Numbered from the stretch's first letter, positions 6,274 to 14,335 are shown. The stretch is DNA of 15,544 bases from an uncultured Clostridium sp. (GCA_946575275.1 CAMNZV010000017.1:1-15544); one strand, 5' to 3'. The notes: generated from the sequence alone by a model not told the origin. Program-made: numbers and translations.

Positions 6274-8817
6274 TTATTGGCTTAAAAAATTACATTTACT
6301 TTTTACTTTGATACGTTTTATTGCCTTTACAAGCTCATACCAAACCACTGAAGCTGCAGCAATTAAAACTGCCAGCATTAATTGCTTAAAAGACAAAGGG
6401 GCTAGCTTCAAAAAGCTATTTAGCGGAGTATATAAAATTACTACTAAGCCAGCTAGCGTACCTAGACTAACAGTCCACATTACCTTATCCTTAATAAGCT
6501 TAATAAAGGATTTAGCTGCAAAATCAGTATTTGAGCTGTTAACATAAACAAGTAGCACATTAGCAAGTAATATAATTGTAAGTCCCATTGCTCTTGCAAG
6601 TGATGCATTGTCTGGATTTTGCTTTAAAAATGCAAAGTAAGTTCCAAAGGAGGCTCCAAACATCACAAGACCTTGTATTATGCTTTTAGAAAGAGTTTTT
6701 GCTGTCAGCATTTTTTCCTTTGGATTACGAGGAGCTCTTTCCATAATATCAACTTCAGCAGGCTGACGTTCTAATACAATAGAACAAGTTGGGTCGATTA
6801 CTAGTTCAAGTAAAACAACGTGCAGTGGAAGCAGTAGAAGACTTGCAGGACTTATTCCAAGCAGGGGAGCAAGCAGTGCACCAAAGGCAATAGGAATGTG
6901 AATAGTGAAAACATATCCAACTGCTTTTCTAATATTATCATAAATTCTTCTTCCATCTTTTATAGTTTCAACGATGGTGGAGAAGTTATCATCAAGTAAA
7001 ATTAAATCCGCTGCCTCTCTTGAAACCTCTGAGCCACGTTTACCCATAGCAATACCGATATCTGCGTGCTTAAGGGCAGGGGCATCATTAACGCCATCAC
7101 CAGTCATTGCAACTATTTCACCATTTTCTTTAAAGGCTTTAACTATTCTCATTTTATGCTCAGGAACAACTCTTGAGAAAACACTAACCTCTTTAACTTT
7201 TTCTCTAAGCTCTTCGTCACTCATTTTATTAAGCTCATCACCAGTAATAATTTTATCGTTGTTTGGCATATTAATCTGCTTAGCTATGGAGCTTGCAGTT
7301 ATTCCGTTATCTCCAGTTATCATAACCACACGAACGCCTGCTTTTGTACAGGTTTTAATATCTTCCTTAACTGACTCTCTAGGTGGGTCAGCTAACCCAA
7401 TTAGTCCACAAAGCTCTAAGCTGCATTCCTTCAGTGTATTTGGAATATCATCTGTGCTGAGTATATTCATTTGCCCAACGGCAATAACACGTAGTCCTTC
7501 CTTAGACATTTCAAGTATTTTCTTTTCCGCTATTTTTCGTTCATTAGCAGTCAAGTTACATATAGTTAAAATACGTTCAGGTGAACCTTTTGCTGTAACT
7601 AAAATATTATCGCCATTTTGCCAAACGTGACCCATCATTTTAAGTTCATCAGTAAAGGCATATTCTTTAATAAGCTCTCCACCAAATAGAATATCTCTTG
7701 AGATTCCTTGCTCCTCGCAATAGGATATCATAGACTTTTCCATTGGATCATAGGCATCAGCTTTACAGCCCATTCCCATTATTTTAATCAAGTTCTTTGT
7801 ATCATTTTTTAAACTCCAAGGATCTCTAACTGTCATTTTGTTCATTGTTATTGTTCCTGTTTTATCAACACAAAGAACGGAAACAGCACCTAGGGTTTCT
7901 ACTGATGGTAGCTTTCTAACAAGTGAATTCTTCTTAGCGAGTCTCCATGCACCCATGGATAGAAATACTGTTAGTATTACTGGGAATTCTTCTGGTATCA
8001 TTGCCATAGCAAGAGTTACACCAGATAGAATACTTTCTATAAGTCTATCTCCGAAGGTATGGTCTGGTATATTAAAATACGTAACAATACCAACAACAGT
8101 AAATAAAACTGCTGCAATTATTGCGCATAGCTTTACTAATTTTCCTGTTTGTAATTGAAGTGGTGTTGGATTATCAGGAGCTGATAAAACATTTTGACCT
8201 ATTTTTCCATATTCAGTAGCTGGGCCAATTTTATCTACTAAAATAGTACCAGTACCATGGGTAACAAGAGTTCCTGCATAGCAGTAGTCTTTGCGCCAAT
8301 AATCAGAATCGTTGCCCTCACAGTTATCCTTAGAAGTCTTCCATACTGCTTCAGCTTCTCCAGTTAAAGAGGATTCATCAATAGAAAGAGTACTAGCTCT
8401 CAAAACTACTCCATCAGCAGGCACTTTAACGCCCTCTGAGATAAACATAATATCGCCTGGTACTAAATCGCAGCTGTTAATTATTTTTTCAATTCCATCT
8501 CTGAGTACTTTAATCTGTGGTGCTGATAAGTCCTTAAGTGCTTTTAAGGTTTTATCTGTTTTCCATTCCTGAATTGTTTCAATGCCTATAATTCCAATAA
8601 CGAAAATAAGCATAATTGCGCCATCTTTAGGTTCTCCAAGTATAAAATAGATAGCAGCTGCAACAATTAGTAATAAAAACATAGGCTCGGTAATGACGTG
8701 TAAAATCTTGTGTAAAAAGCTTTCTTTTTTTTCAGCCACAAGCTCATTTTTACCGAATTTTTCTTGAAGTTGTTTTGCTTCTTTAGTGGTGAGCCCTTTG
8801 AAATGTTGTTCTGTCAT
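6274..8817 (-). CDS. P2-type cation-transporting ATPase, likely Co2+/Ni2+ (Fe2+) exporter
   Basis: From the ATG at 8815-8817 the protein is 847 aa. This start has GGAGG 8 bases upstream; a further in-frame ATG at 8832 overlaps that site and is less likely. Visible are an N-terminal cation-ATPase domain, TGEA (152-155) instead of the usual TGES, PEEFP (275-279) in M4, the phosphorylated D318 in DKTGT, KGSPE in the nucleotide domain, TGDN and TGDGVNDAP hinge motifs, and a C-terminal cation-ATPase domain. In M6 the SERCA NxxxD pair is replaced by E671...D675 (ELVIDP), so the metal site is not that of classical Ca2+ pumps. Sequence alone suggests calcium-ATPase-like; the NiCo riboswitch in its leader argues for export of Co2+, Ni2+ or Fe2+ from the cytoplasm. 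It is the only gene clearly under that switch. Confidence 0.9.
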   Translation of the reverse strand: MTEQHFKGLTTKEAKQLQEKFGKNELVAEKKESFLHKILHVITEPMFLLLIVAAAIYFILGEPKDGAIMLIFVIGIIGIETIQEWKTDKTLKALKDLSAPQIKVLRDGIEKIINSCDLVPGDIMFISEGVKVPADGVVLRASTLSIDESSLTGEAEAVWKTSKDNCEGNDSDYWRKDYCYAGTLVTHGTGTILVDKIGPATEYGKIGQNVLSAPDNPTPLQLQTGKLVKLCAIIAAVLFTVVGIVTYFNIPDHTFGDRLIESILSGVTLAMAMIPEEFPVILTVFLSMGAWRLAKKNSLVRKLPSVETLGAVSVLCVDKTGTITMNKMTVRDPWSLKNDTKNLIKIMGMGCKADAYDPMEKSMISYCEEQGISRDILFGGELIKEYAFTDELKMMGHVWQNGDNILVTAKGSPERILTICNLTANERKIAEKKILEMSKEGLRVIAVGQMNILSTDDIPNTLKECSLELCGLIGLADPPRESVKEDIKTCTKAGVRVVMITGDNGITASSIAKQINMPNNDKIITGDELNKMSDEELREKVKEVSVFSRVVPEHKMRIVKAFKENGEIVAMTGDGVNDAPALKHADIGIAMGKRGSEVSREAADLILLDDNFSTIVETIKDGRRIYDNIRKAVGYVFTIHIPIAFGALLAPLLGISPASLLLLPLHVVLLELVIDPTCSIVLERQPAEVDIMERAPRNPKEKMLTAKTLSKSIIQGLVMFGASFGTYFAFLKQNPDNASLARAMGLTIILLANVLLVYVNSSNTDFAAKSFIKLIKDKVMWTVSLGTLAGLVVILYTPLNSFLKLAPLSFKQLMLAVLIAAASVVWYELVKAIKRIKVKSKCNFLSQ

Positions 8818-8902
8818 AATAGTTACCTCCATTTTTGCTTATTTCAAGCATATTTAAGATAGCTCTATGGCATTGCAATCATCAGATATGTTCTATGGGT
8901 AT

Positions 8903-8941
8903 AAAAAAATACCCGTAGAACATTTTACTGTCCCACAGGTA
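8903..8941 (-). terminator. Riboswitch-controlled terminator before the ATPase
   Basis: On the - strand, TACCTGTGGGACA (8941-8929) pairs with TGTTCTACGGGTA (8922-8910): 13 of 13 pairs with three G-U, loop GTAAAA, followed at once by seven T (8909-8903). The 5' arm is the conserved 3' end of the NiCo aptamer (CCTGTGGGACAG), so aptamer folding and terminator formation exclude each other. This is the layout expected of a metal-ON switch. Confidence 0.85.
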
Positions 8942-9012
8942 TGTGTTATCATCCTGCTGCCAATTAAGGCCCGGCCCCACGAACTTATAAAAAAGTTCAT
9001 CGCCTGCTCAGT
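8927..9012 (-). promoter_or_regulatory. NiCo (czcD) riboswitch aptamer
   Basis: On the - strand the segment opens with ACTGAGCAGGCGATGAAC and closes with CCTGTGGGACAGT. Between them are a GTTCGTGGGGCCGGGCC block, a GGCAGCAGGATGATAACACA block and short variable loops. This follows, block by block and in order, the NiCo four-way-junction consensus as I remember it: ACUGAGCAGGC, a hairpin (here GAUGAAC/GUUCGU), GCCGGGC, a GC hairpin, then CAGAUGAUUACAC and CUGUGGGACAGU. The closing helix is ACTG/CAGT. The class binds Co2+ and Ni2+, and Fe2+ has also been reported as a ligand. Binding stabilises the fold and prevents the adjacent terminator, turning on the ATPase. Confidence 0.93.
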
Positions 9013-9052
9013 TTGTACTGTAGATTTATATGCAATGCAAAGAGATATTTAA

Positions 9053-9081
9053 ATTATAGCACAAATTACATGATATGTAAA
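9053..9081 (-). promoter_or_regulatory. Sigma-A promoter of the NiCo riboswitch and ATPase
   Basis: On the - strand TTTACA (9081-9076), a 17-base spacer and a perfect TATAAT (9058-9053). Transcription would start near 9046, about 34 bases before the aptamer, giving a leader of about 230 bases to the ATPase start. Confidence 0.85.
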
Positions 9082-9302
9082 TAGGGCTAATTTTATTTGA
9101 TTTGAGATAATGAGTATTTTTATAAGATTATTATAAATAGCATGTTAAAGAGCTGTTAGTAATGGGGATTAAGAGGAGAGATTAAAGCTTTTTTTAACAG
9201 ATGTTCTATATCATGCAGCTTTGTCTCAATATTTTCTAGGGTATAAGCTGTTAACTAATTATATGCTGAAATAAAGAAAAAAACACTTATATTGTAACAA
9301 TT
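9082..9302. other. Intergenic DNA between divergent promoters, no recognised content
   Basis: AT-rich stretch between the riboswitch promoter and the mntH control region. I see no reading frame with a ribosome binding site, no strong hairpin and no RNA family here. Unidentified regulator sites could lie within it. Confidence 0.5.
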
Positions 9303-9334
9303 TTTACAAATGATACATAGGTTATATTAGCCCC

Positions 9335-9381
9335 AAAATAGTTTGAACTAAAATTGTTAATCAATAATAACTATTTTAGTT
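9335..9381 (+). promoter_or_regulatory. Overlapping inverted repeats in the mntH control region
   Basis: TAGTT-TG-AACTA (9339-9350) is a compact palindrome. AACTAAAAT (9346-9354) also pairs with ATTTTAGTT (9373-9381), and the pairing continues inward as GTTA/TAAC. AAAATAGTT (9335-9343) pairs with AACTATTTT (9369-9377) as an alternative. Possible promoters are TTTACA (9303-9308) with TATTAG (9325-9330), spacer 16, or TTGAAC (9343-9348) with TAATAA (9365-9370), spacer 16; the second would overlap the repeats. An operator for a metal regulator of the MntR/Fur kind is plausible but I cannot match it to a known box. Confidence 0.5.
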
Positions 9382-9415
9382 TAAGAAAAAAGGTTTATAA
9401 AGAGGGAGGTGTTTT

Positions 9416-10723
9416 ATGGAAGGTGAAGAAAGGCTAGTTGGTATTGATGTACCTAATACAGAGGTTATTTCTTTTAAAACAAGAAAAAATAAAGATGCAG
9501 AAAAATCAAGTAAACTTAAGAATATACTTAAATTTTTAGGACCTGCTTTTGTTGTTAGCGTGGCATATATTGATCCTGGTAATTTTGCAACTAACATAAG
9601 CGGAGGATCAAAATTCAACTATGCGCTTATTTGGGTAATTTTATGGAGTAATATGATGGCTATATTTCTACAAACTATGTCTGCCAAATTGGGAATAGCT
9701 ACAGGCTATAACCTTCCAGAAATGTGTGCTAAAGTGTTTTCAAAGCCAGCAAATTGGGTTTTTTGGATTGTTGCCGAACTAGGTGCTATGGCAACGGATT
9801 TAGCAGAGTTTCTCGGAGGAACATTAGGGTTGTACTTATTGTTTCATATTCCTATGATATACGCGGGACTTCTTACAGGAGTAATGACATTTATTATTTG
9901 TTATATGGAAAAGTATGGACAAAAGCCTATTGAGATTATAATATCAATACTTGTTGGAGTAATAAGTGTTGCATATACAATAGAATTGTTTCTTGCAAAA
10001 CCAAATTGGGCTCAGGTAGGCATTCATACGATAAGTCCAACGCTTCCTAACGGTGAAGCTGTATTGATTGCTGTAGGAATGCTTGGTGCTACGGTTATGC
10101 CTCACGTAATATATTTACATTCCCAATTAGTTCAGCACAGAAGTATTGATAAATCAGATGAAGGAAAGTTAAAACATTTAAAAATGGAAAAGATAGATGT
10201 TGCTATTGCTATGAATATAGCTTTTGTTGTTAATGCTGCAATGGTCGTAGTTTCTGCTGCAGTATTTTGTAAAAATGGAATGATAGTAGATACAATGGAA
10301 CAGGCTCACAAATCGCTACAACCTTTATTAGGCTCTTTATCAAGTGGTGCTTTTGGAATAGCGTTACTTGCATCAGGTTTGTCGTCCTCTGCTGTTGGAA
10401 CACTTGCAGGACAAACAATTATGAAAGGTTTTATTAATATAACCATACCTGTAAATATAAGAAGAATTATAACTATGGCACCAGCTTTAATTATAATTGC
10501 AATTGGAATAAATCCTATGAATGCTCTTATTTTGAGTCAAGTTGCACTAAGCTTTATTTTACCATTTCCAATAATTCAGATGTTAGTTATAGCAAAACGT
10601 GAAGATTTAATGGGAGTTTTAGTAAACAAGGGGCTAGTAAGATTCTTAGGCATTTTAATAGCAGCAGTAATAATTATACTAAACGCAGTGCTTTTGTATC
10701 TAACATTTACAGGAAGAGCATAA
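9416..10723 (+). CDS. mntH: Nramp-family divalent metal (Mn2+/Fe2+) importer
   Basis: The protein is 435 aa with a 35-residue hydrophilic N-terminus and about 11 TM helices, the usual Nramp size. The TM1 signature DPGN is at residues 53-56 (AYIDPGNFATNISGGSKF). TM3 carries ELGAMATDLAEFLGG, and TM6 has the MPH motif with Met228-Pro229-His230 (GATVMPHVIYLHSQ). In Nramp structures the TM1 Asp and Asn and the TM6 Met coordinate the ion; the Met favours transition metals over Mg2+ and Ca2+. It should sit in the cytoplasmic membrane and import Mn2+ and/or Fe2+ with protons. AGGGAGG precedes the ATG by 6 bases. It is transcribed away from the NiCo-controlled exporter, which shares its upstream region. 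No convincing terminator follows, so transcripts may run into the M-box terminator at 11039. Confidence 0.93.
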   Translation: MEGEERLVGIDVPNTEVISFKTRKNKDAEKSSKLKNILKFLGPAFVVSVAYIDPGNFATNISGGSKFNYALIWVILWSNMMAIFLQTMSAKLGIATGYNLPEMCAKVFSKPANWVFWIVAELGAMATDLAEFLGGTLGLYLLFHIPMIYAGLLTGVMTFIICYMEKYGQKPIEIIISILVGVISVAYTIELFLAKPNWAQVGIHTISPTLPNGEAVLIAVGMLGATVMPHVIYLHSQLVQHRSIDKSDEGKLKHLKMEKIDVAIAMNIAFVVNAAMVVVSAAVFCKNGMIVDTMEQAHKSLQPLLGSLSSGAFGIALLASGLSSSAVGTLAGQTIMKGFINITIPVNIRRIITMAPALIIIAIGINPMNALILSQVALSFILPFPIIQMLVIAKREDLMGVLVNKGLVRFLGILIAAVIIILNAVLLYLTFTGRA

Positions 10724-10742
10724 AATATTTCAAGATTTTTAT

Positions 10743-10790
10743 TTAAGATTAATATTTTTAATTTTATTAAGATTAATATTTTTAATTTTA
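10743..10790. repeat. Perfect 24-bp tandem duplication upstream of the M-box promoter
   Basis: Two identical 24-base units (10743-10766 and 10767-10790, each beginning TTAAGATTAATATT) adjoin with no gap. They consist almost only of A and T and end 3 bases before the -35 box of the next promoter, in UP-element position. Confidence 0.9.
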
Positions 10791-10793
10791 TTG

Positions 10794-10822
10794 TTGACAT
10801 TTTGTATTTTGTTGCATAGAAT
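10794..10822 (+). promoter_or_regulatory. Sigma-A promoter of the M-box and mgtA unit
   Basis: A perfect TTGACA (10794-10799), a 17-base spacer and TAGAAT (10817-10822). Transcription would start near 10829, just before the M-box. Confidence 0.88.
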
Positions 10823-10837
10823 AATAATGACAATTGA

Positions 10838-10990
10838 ATTAAAACGGTAGGTGAGGTTACCACAGGGATACGGGTTGCTGCCGCGGAGTAGTGGAGACAC
10901 TATGAGAAGGTTAGCAGGCTATGTCGACTCAAGGCATAATCTAATGCAATTTCATTGCCCTGTGAAGCTAAAGCTTGAACGGTATATATT
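10838..10990 (+). promoter_or_regulatory. M-box (ykoK) Mg2+ riboswitch
   Basis: Conserved M-box blocks appear in order: GGTAGGTGAGG (10846-10856), GGGATACGGGTTGCTGCC (10865-10882), a variable hairpin, TCGACTCAAGGCATAATC (10924-10941), TAATGCA, and TGCCCTGTGAAGCTAAAGC (10956-10974). CACAGGG near the 5' side pairs with CCCTGTG near the 3' side. These match the B. subtilis mgtE leader blocks (TTAGGTGAGGCTCC, GATACGCTGCTGCC, ATCGACATAAGG, GTGCTAAAGCTCTACG). High Mg2+ compacts this RNA and favours the terminator that follows, lowering expression of the Mg2+ importer downstream. The exact outer boundaries are approximate. Confidence 0.93.
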
Positions 10991-11038
10991 GTAAGTATGT
11001 AGTATATTTGCGTATATATTTTTGTGCGGATTATTTTT

Positions 11039-11075
11039 CCTTGCCTAATTATGTTTGGCAAGGTTTTTTTGTTTT
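11039..11075 (+). terminator. Rho-independent terminator of the M-box expression platform
   Basis: CCTTGCC (11039-11045) pairs with GGCAAGG (11057-11063) across an 11-base loop, followed by TTTTTTTGTTTT. It lies about 50 bases after the aptamer. It may also end readthrough from mntH. Confidence 0.9.
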
Positions 11076-11133
11076 AAATAGAGCTGTTTGGCTTTATATA
11101 AATTATTATATTTAGAAAGTTGAGGTGGTAATA

Positions 11134-11244
11134 ATGGACTCGGGAAGTAGTAGGGGCATAGAACCTGATGGGCAAAGTATTAAATTAACAATTGATTTTA
11201 AGAATATTCCCATGTTTATTCTTATCACCAATTACACAAACTAA
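11134..11244 (+). CDS. Unannotated 36-codon ORF between the M-box terminator and mgtA
   Basis: ATG at 11134, stop TAA at 11242. The 36-aa product starts MDSGSSRGIEPDGQSIK and ends in a moderately hydrophobic tail (IPMFILITNYTN). GAGGTGG lies about 5 bases before the ATG, a good ribosome binding site in otherwise AT-rich leader DNA. The first ten codons are GC-richer than the surroundings. I do not recognise the peptide. It is translated from the same RNA as mgtA if the riboswitch allows readthrough, so it could be a leader peptide (compare the unrelated mgtL of Salmonella) or a small regulator of the pump. A remnant of a degraded gene is also possible. An AT palindrome (11247-11262) follows the stop. 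No in-frame upstream extension exists (TAG at 11113). Confidence 0.5.
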   Translation: MDSGSSRGIEPDGQSIKLTIDFKNIPMFILITNYTN

Positions 11245-11373
11245 TAATATAAATTTTTATATGCAAAATAGTTTTTAATTATAAAAAAATTTTAATTTAA
11301 ATACTTTGTCTTGTTTTATGCCATTTCTTCCTAAACTAATATTTTCATTTTTAAATTTTAGGAGGTTGGAATT

Positions 11374-14043
11374 ATGAAAAAGAAAACAGAACAAAATGTT
11401 GTTAATGAAGCTTTAATTAATGAGAAACTTATTAAAGCAAGTAAAATGAAATTAAAAAATTTATTAGAAGAAATGAATACGTCTTTAAAAGGGCATAGTA
11501 ATGAAAAAATAGAAGAGTTAATTGAGAAATATGGTGAAAATGTGATTTCTCACGAAAAGCCTGAATCAGTTCTTAGAAAAATTTTTAATGCTTTTGTAAA
11601 TCCTTTTACTATTGTGCTCTTCGTTCTTGCAATGATTTCTGTAGTTACAGATATTATTTTACCTGCTCCAGGTGATAGAAGTTTTAGAACAGTAATAGTT
11701 ATTACAACGATGGTAACAATTAGTGGACTTTTACGCTTTATACAAGAAACTCGTTCTAATAATGCTGCTGAAAACTTAAAATCTATGGTTAAAACAACTG
11801 CTACAGTTGAGAGAGAGGGTAAAAAGGAAATTCCGCTTTCAGAGATTGTACCAGGTGATATAGTATATTTAGCTGCTGGCGATATGATACCTGCAGATGT
11901 TAGAATAATTTCTTCAAAGGATTTATTTGTTAGTCAATCTGCATTAACTGGAGAAAGTGAGCCAGTGGAGAAGTATGGCATAGAAATGAAACAACTTTCT
12001 AAGAATCCATTGGAATTCTCAAATCTTGCTTTTATGGGGAGTAATATCATAAGCGGTTCAGCAACCGGTGTTGTTTTAGCAACAGGAGATTATACTTATT
12101 TTGGCTCTATGGCAAAAACAATTATAGTTAAAAAGGTTGTTACCAGTTTTGAAAAGGGTATAAATTCTGTATCTTGGGTATTAATTAGATTCATGATGTG
12201 CATGGTACCTGTTGTATTTTTCGCTAATGGGTTTACCAAAGGTAATTGGTTTGAAGCTTTTTTATTTGCATTGTCTGTTGCAGTAGGATTAACTCCAGAA
12301 ATGTTGCCTATGATTGTAACAACTAACCTTGCAAAAGGTGCAGTACAAATGGCAAAGAAAAAGACTGTTGTAAAAAGCCTTAACTCAATACAAAACTTCG
12401 GAGCTATGGATATTCTTTGTACTGATAAAACAGGTACTCTTACACAAGATAAAGTTGTTTTAGAGTATCATCTTGATATTCATGGCAAAGAAGACGCAAG
12501 AGTTCTTCGTCATGCATTTTTAAATAGTTTCTATCAAACAGGACTTAAAAATCTTATGGATGTGGCAATACTAGAGCATGCTAAAGAAGAAGCTTATCAC
12601 GAATTAGAAACTAAATATGATAAGGTAGACGAAATTCCATTTGATTTTAATCGTAGAAGAATGAGCGTTGTTATAAAGGATAAACTAGGTAAAACTCAGC
12701 TTATTACTAAAGGTGCAGTTGAAGAGATGCTTAATATATCTTCACATGCAGAATATAATGGTAAAGTGGAATTATTAACAGATAGTATCAAAAAGGAAAT
12801 TCTAGCAACTGTTCAAGAATTAAATAGTAAGGGTATGCGTGTTATTGCAGTAGCTCAGAAAACTAATCCATCTGTAGAAGGTATTTTTTCTGTGAAAGAT
12901 GAAGCTGATATGGTACTTATGGGATATCTTGCGTTTCTTGACCCACCAAAGGAAACTACAATGTCAGCTATTAAGGCACTTAATGAATATGGTGTTTCTG
13001 TAAAAGTTTTAACAGGTGATAATGACGCGGTTACAAGATGTATTTGCGAACAAGTTGGAATGAAAGTTGACAATCTTTTGCTTGGTTCTGACATTGATGA
13101 AATGGATGATGAATTATTATCAATAGAAGTAGAAAATACAAGTGTTTTTGCAAAGCTTAGCCCACAGCAAAAAACTAGAATTGTTAGAATTCTTCGTGAA
13201 AATGGTCATATTGTTGGATTCATGGGTGATGGTATTAATGATGCAGCAGCAATGCGTGAGGCTGATGTTGGGATTTCAGTTGACACAGCAGTTGATATTG
13301 CAAAGGAATCTGCGGATATAATTCTTCTTGAAAAAGATCTTATGGTACTTGAGGATGGAGTACTTGAAGGACGAAGAACTTTTGGAAATATAATAAAATA
13401 TATAAAAATGACTGCAAGTTCTAATTTTGGTAATATGTTTTCAGTTGTTGCAGCAAGTGCATTTTTGCCATTCTTGCCAATGCTACCAATTCAAATTTTA
13501 GTGCTTAATTTAATTTATGATATATCCTGTACCTCAATTCCATGGGATAATATGGATGAAGAGTATCTAAAGAAGCCTAGAAAATGGGAAGCTTCTTCAA
13601 TTGGTAAATTTATGTTATGGATTGGACCTACAAGTTCGGTTTTTGATGTAACAACCTATATTCTTATGTTTTTCGTAATTTGTCCAGCTGTTTGTGGCGG
13701 CGCTTATGGAGCAGCTGGTGTTGATAAAGTTTTATTTGTTTCTTTATTTAATGCAGGGTGGTTTGTTGAAAGCTTATGGTCTCAAACTCTTGTTATTCAT
13801 ATGATACGTACACCAAAAATTCCATTTATCCAAAGCAGAGCATCACTTCCAGTGTTATTATTTACAACAATTGGAATATGCGTAGGCACAATACTTCCAT
13901 ACACTCCTTTTGGAAAAAGCCTAGGAATGTCAGCAATGCCCCTTAGCTATTTCCCATGGCTAATTGGTATGATTTTATGCTATATGTTACTTGCAACATT
14001 CTTAAAAACTATGTTTAGAAAACGCTACGGCGAATTATTGTAA
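11374..14043 (+). CDS. mgtA: Mg2+-importing P-type ATPase
   Basis: The protein is 889 aa, close to the usual 890-900 of MgtA/MgtB. It has a hydrophilic N-terminus of about 65 residues with a cation-ATPase N domain, TGES (192-195), the M4 motif PEMLP (308-312), phosphorylated D351 in [13 protein letters not shown], and GDGIND (618-623). The M5-M6 segments [12 protein letters not shown] and [17 protein letters not shown] are the MgtA-type ion-path signatures. It belongs to subtype P3B and moves Mg2+ (also Ni2+ or Co2+ in some homologues) into the cytoplasm using ATP. AGGAGG precedes the ATG by 8 bases. The M-box 400 bases upstream gives independent support for Mg2+. It is followed after 13 bases by a small membrane protein gene, and both share a terminator at 14288. 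Confidence 0.96.
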   Translation: MKKKTEQNVVNEALINEKLIKASKMKLKNLLEEMNTSLKGHSNEKIEELIEKYGENVISHEKPESVLRKIFNAFVNPFTIVLFVLAMISVVTDIILPAPGDRSFRTVIVITTMVTISGLLRFIQETRSNNAAENLKSMVKTTATVEREGKKEIPLSEIVPGDIVYLAAGDMIPADVRIISSKDLFVSQSALTGESEPVEKYGIEMKQLSKNPLEFSNLAFMGSNIISGSATGVVLATGDYTYFGSMAKTIIVKKVVTSFEKGINSVSWVLIRFMMCMVPVVFFANGFTKGNWFEAFLFALSVAVGLTPEMLPMIVTTNLAKGAVQMAKKKTVVKSLNSIQNFGAMDILCTDKTGTLTQDKVVLEYHLDIHGKEDARVLRHAFLNSFYQTGLKNLMDVAILEHAKEEAYHELETKYDKVDEIPFDFNRRRMSVVIKDKLGKTQLITKGAVEEMLNISSHAEYNGKVELLTDSIKKEILATVQELNSKGMRVIAVAQKTNPSVEGIFSVKDEADMVLMGYLAFLDPPKETTMSAIKALNEYGVSVKVLTGDNDAVTRCICEQVGMKVDNLLLGSDIDEMDDELLSIEVENTSVFAKLSPQQKTRIVRILRENGHIVGFMGDGINDAAAMREADVGISVDTAVDIAKESADIILLEKDLMVLEDGVLEGRRTFGNIIKYIKMTASSNFGNMFSVVAASAFLPFLPMLPIQILVLNLIYDISCTSIPWDNMDEEYLKKPRKWEASSIGKFMLWIGPTSSVFDVTTYILMFFVICPAVCGGAYGAAGVDKVLFVSLFNAGWFVESLWSQTLVIHMIRTPKIPFIQSRASLPVLLFTTIGICVGTILPYTPFGKSLGMSAMPLSYFPWLIGMILCYMLLATFLKTMFRKRYGELL

Positions 14044-14056
14044 GGAGGGTAAAAAA

Positions 14057-14257
14057 ATGATAATAGGAAATAATATATTTACTGCCATTGGTTTATTTTT
14101 AACTTGTGGATTAATGCTCTTAGGTCTTTTTGCAACCTATCCTGCTGTAAAAGCTTACGAAAAAGGCAGAAACTTTGCTACTTGGTATTTTTTTAGCTTT
14201 CTTGCTTTACCAATAGCCTTAATTGCATCAATTATTATTAAGGAAGAGCAATCGTAA
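14057..14257 (+). CDS. 66-aa two-TM membrane protein in the mgtA operon
   Basis: The protein has two hydrophobic helices (about residues 6-28 and 41-61) joined by a polar loop AVKAYEKGRNFATW, and ends KEEQS. The KGR...W...PIALI pattern is common in small bacterial membrane proteins of unknown function. GGAGGG lies 7 bases upstream of the ATG, and only 13 bases separate it from the mgtA stop, so it is surely co-transcribed and under the M-box. Enteric bacteria have small membrane proteins that bind and regulate MgtA (MgtS, MgtR); these are shorter with one TM and no similarity is claimed. An accessory role for the pump is inference from position. Confidence 0.8.
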   Translation: MIIGNNIFTAIGLFLTCGLMLLGLFATYPAVKAYEKGRNFATWYFFSFLALPIALIASIIIKEEQS

Positions 14258-14287
14258 CTTCTAAAACGAAAGTTGTATGTAAAATAT

Positions 14288-14335
14288 AAGCGGTAAATAA
14301 CTAATCACATGGATAGTTATTTGCCGCTTTATTAC
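14288..14335. terminator. Terminator of the mgtA operon, probably bidirectional
   Basis: AAGCGGTAAATAACTA (14288-14303) pairs with TAGTTATTTGCCGCTT (14314-14329): 16 pairs including one T-G, with a 10-base loop. TATTACTTTCTC follows on the + strand and TATATTTTAC on the - strand. It sits 31 bases after the small-protein stop and also faces the end of the convergent CDF gene. Confidence 0.8.

Noticed and set aside
6974..7630. Long + strand open frame (218 codons) inside the P2 ATPase
   Set aside because: It is antisense to a well-conserved ATPase, has no ribosome binding site, and its Ser/Leu/Ile-rich product looks like a frame shadow. The same applies to the + frames at 6308-6547, 7838-8158 and 8312-8572.
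8867..9052. 61-codon + strand frame
   Set aside because: It is antisense to the NiCo riboswitch and its terminator, which explain the base composition there.
10576..10863. 95-codon - strand frame
   Set aside because: It covers the end of mntH, the tandem repeat, the M-box promoter and the start of the M-box; the product is low in complexity.
11247..11262. ATATAAA/TTTATAT palindrome after the 36-codon ORF as an operator
   Set aside because: Pure AT palindromes are common by chance in DNA of this composition.
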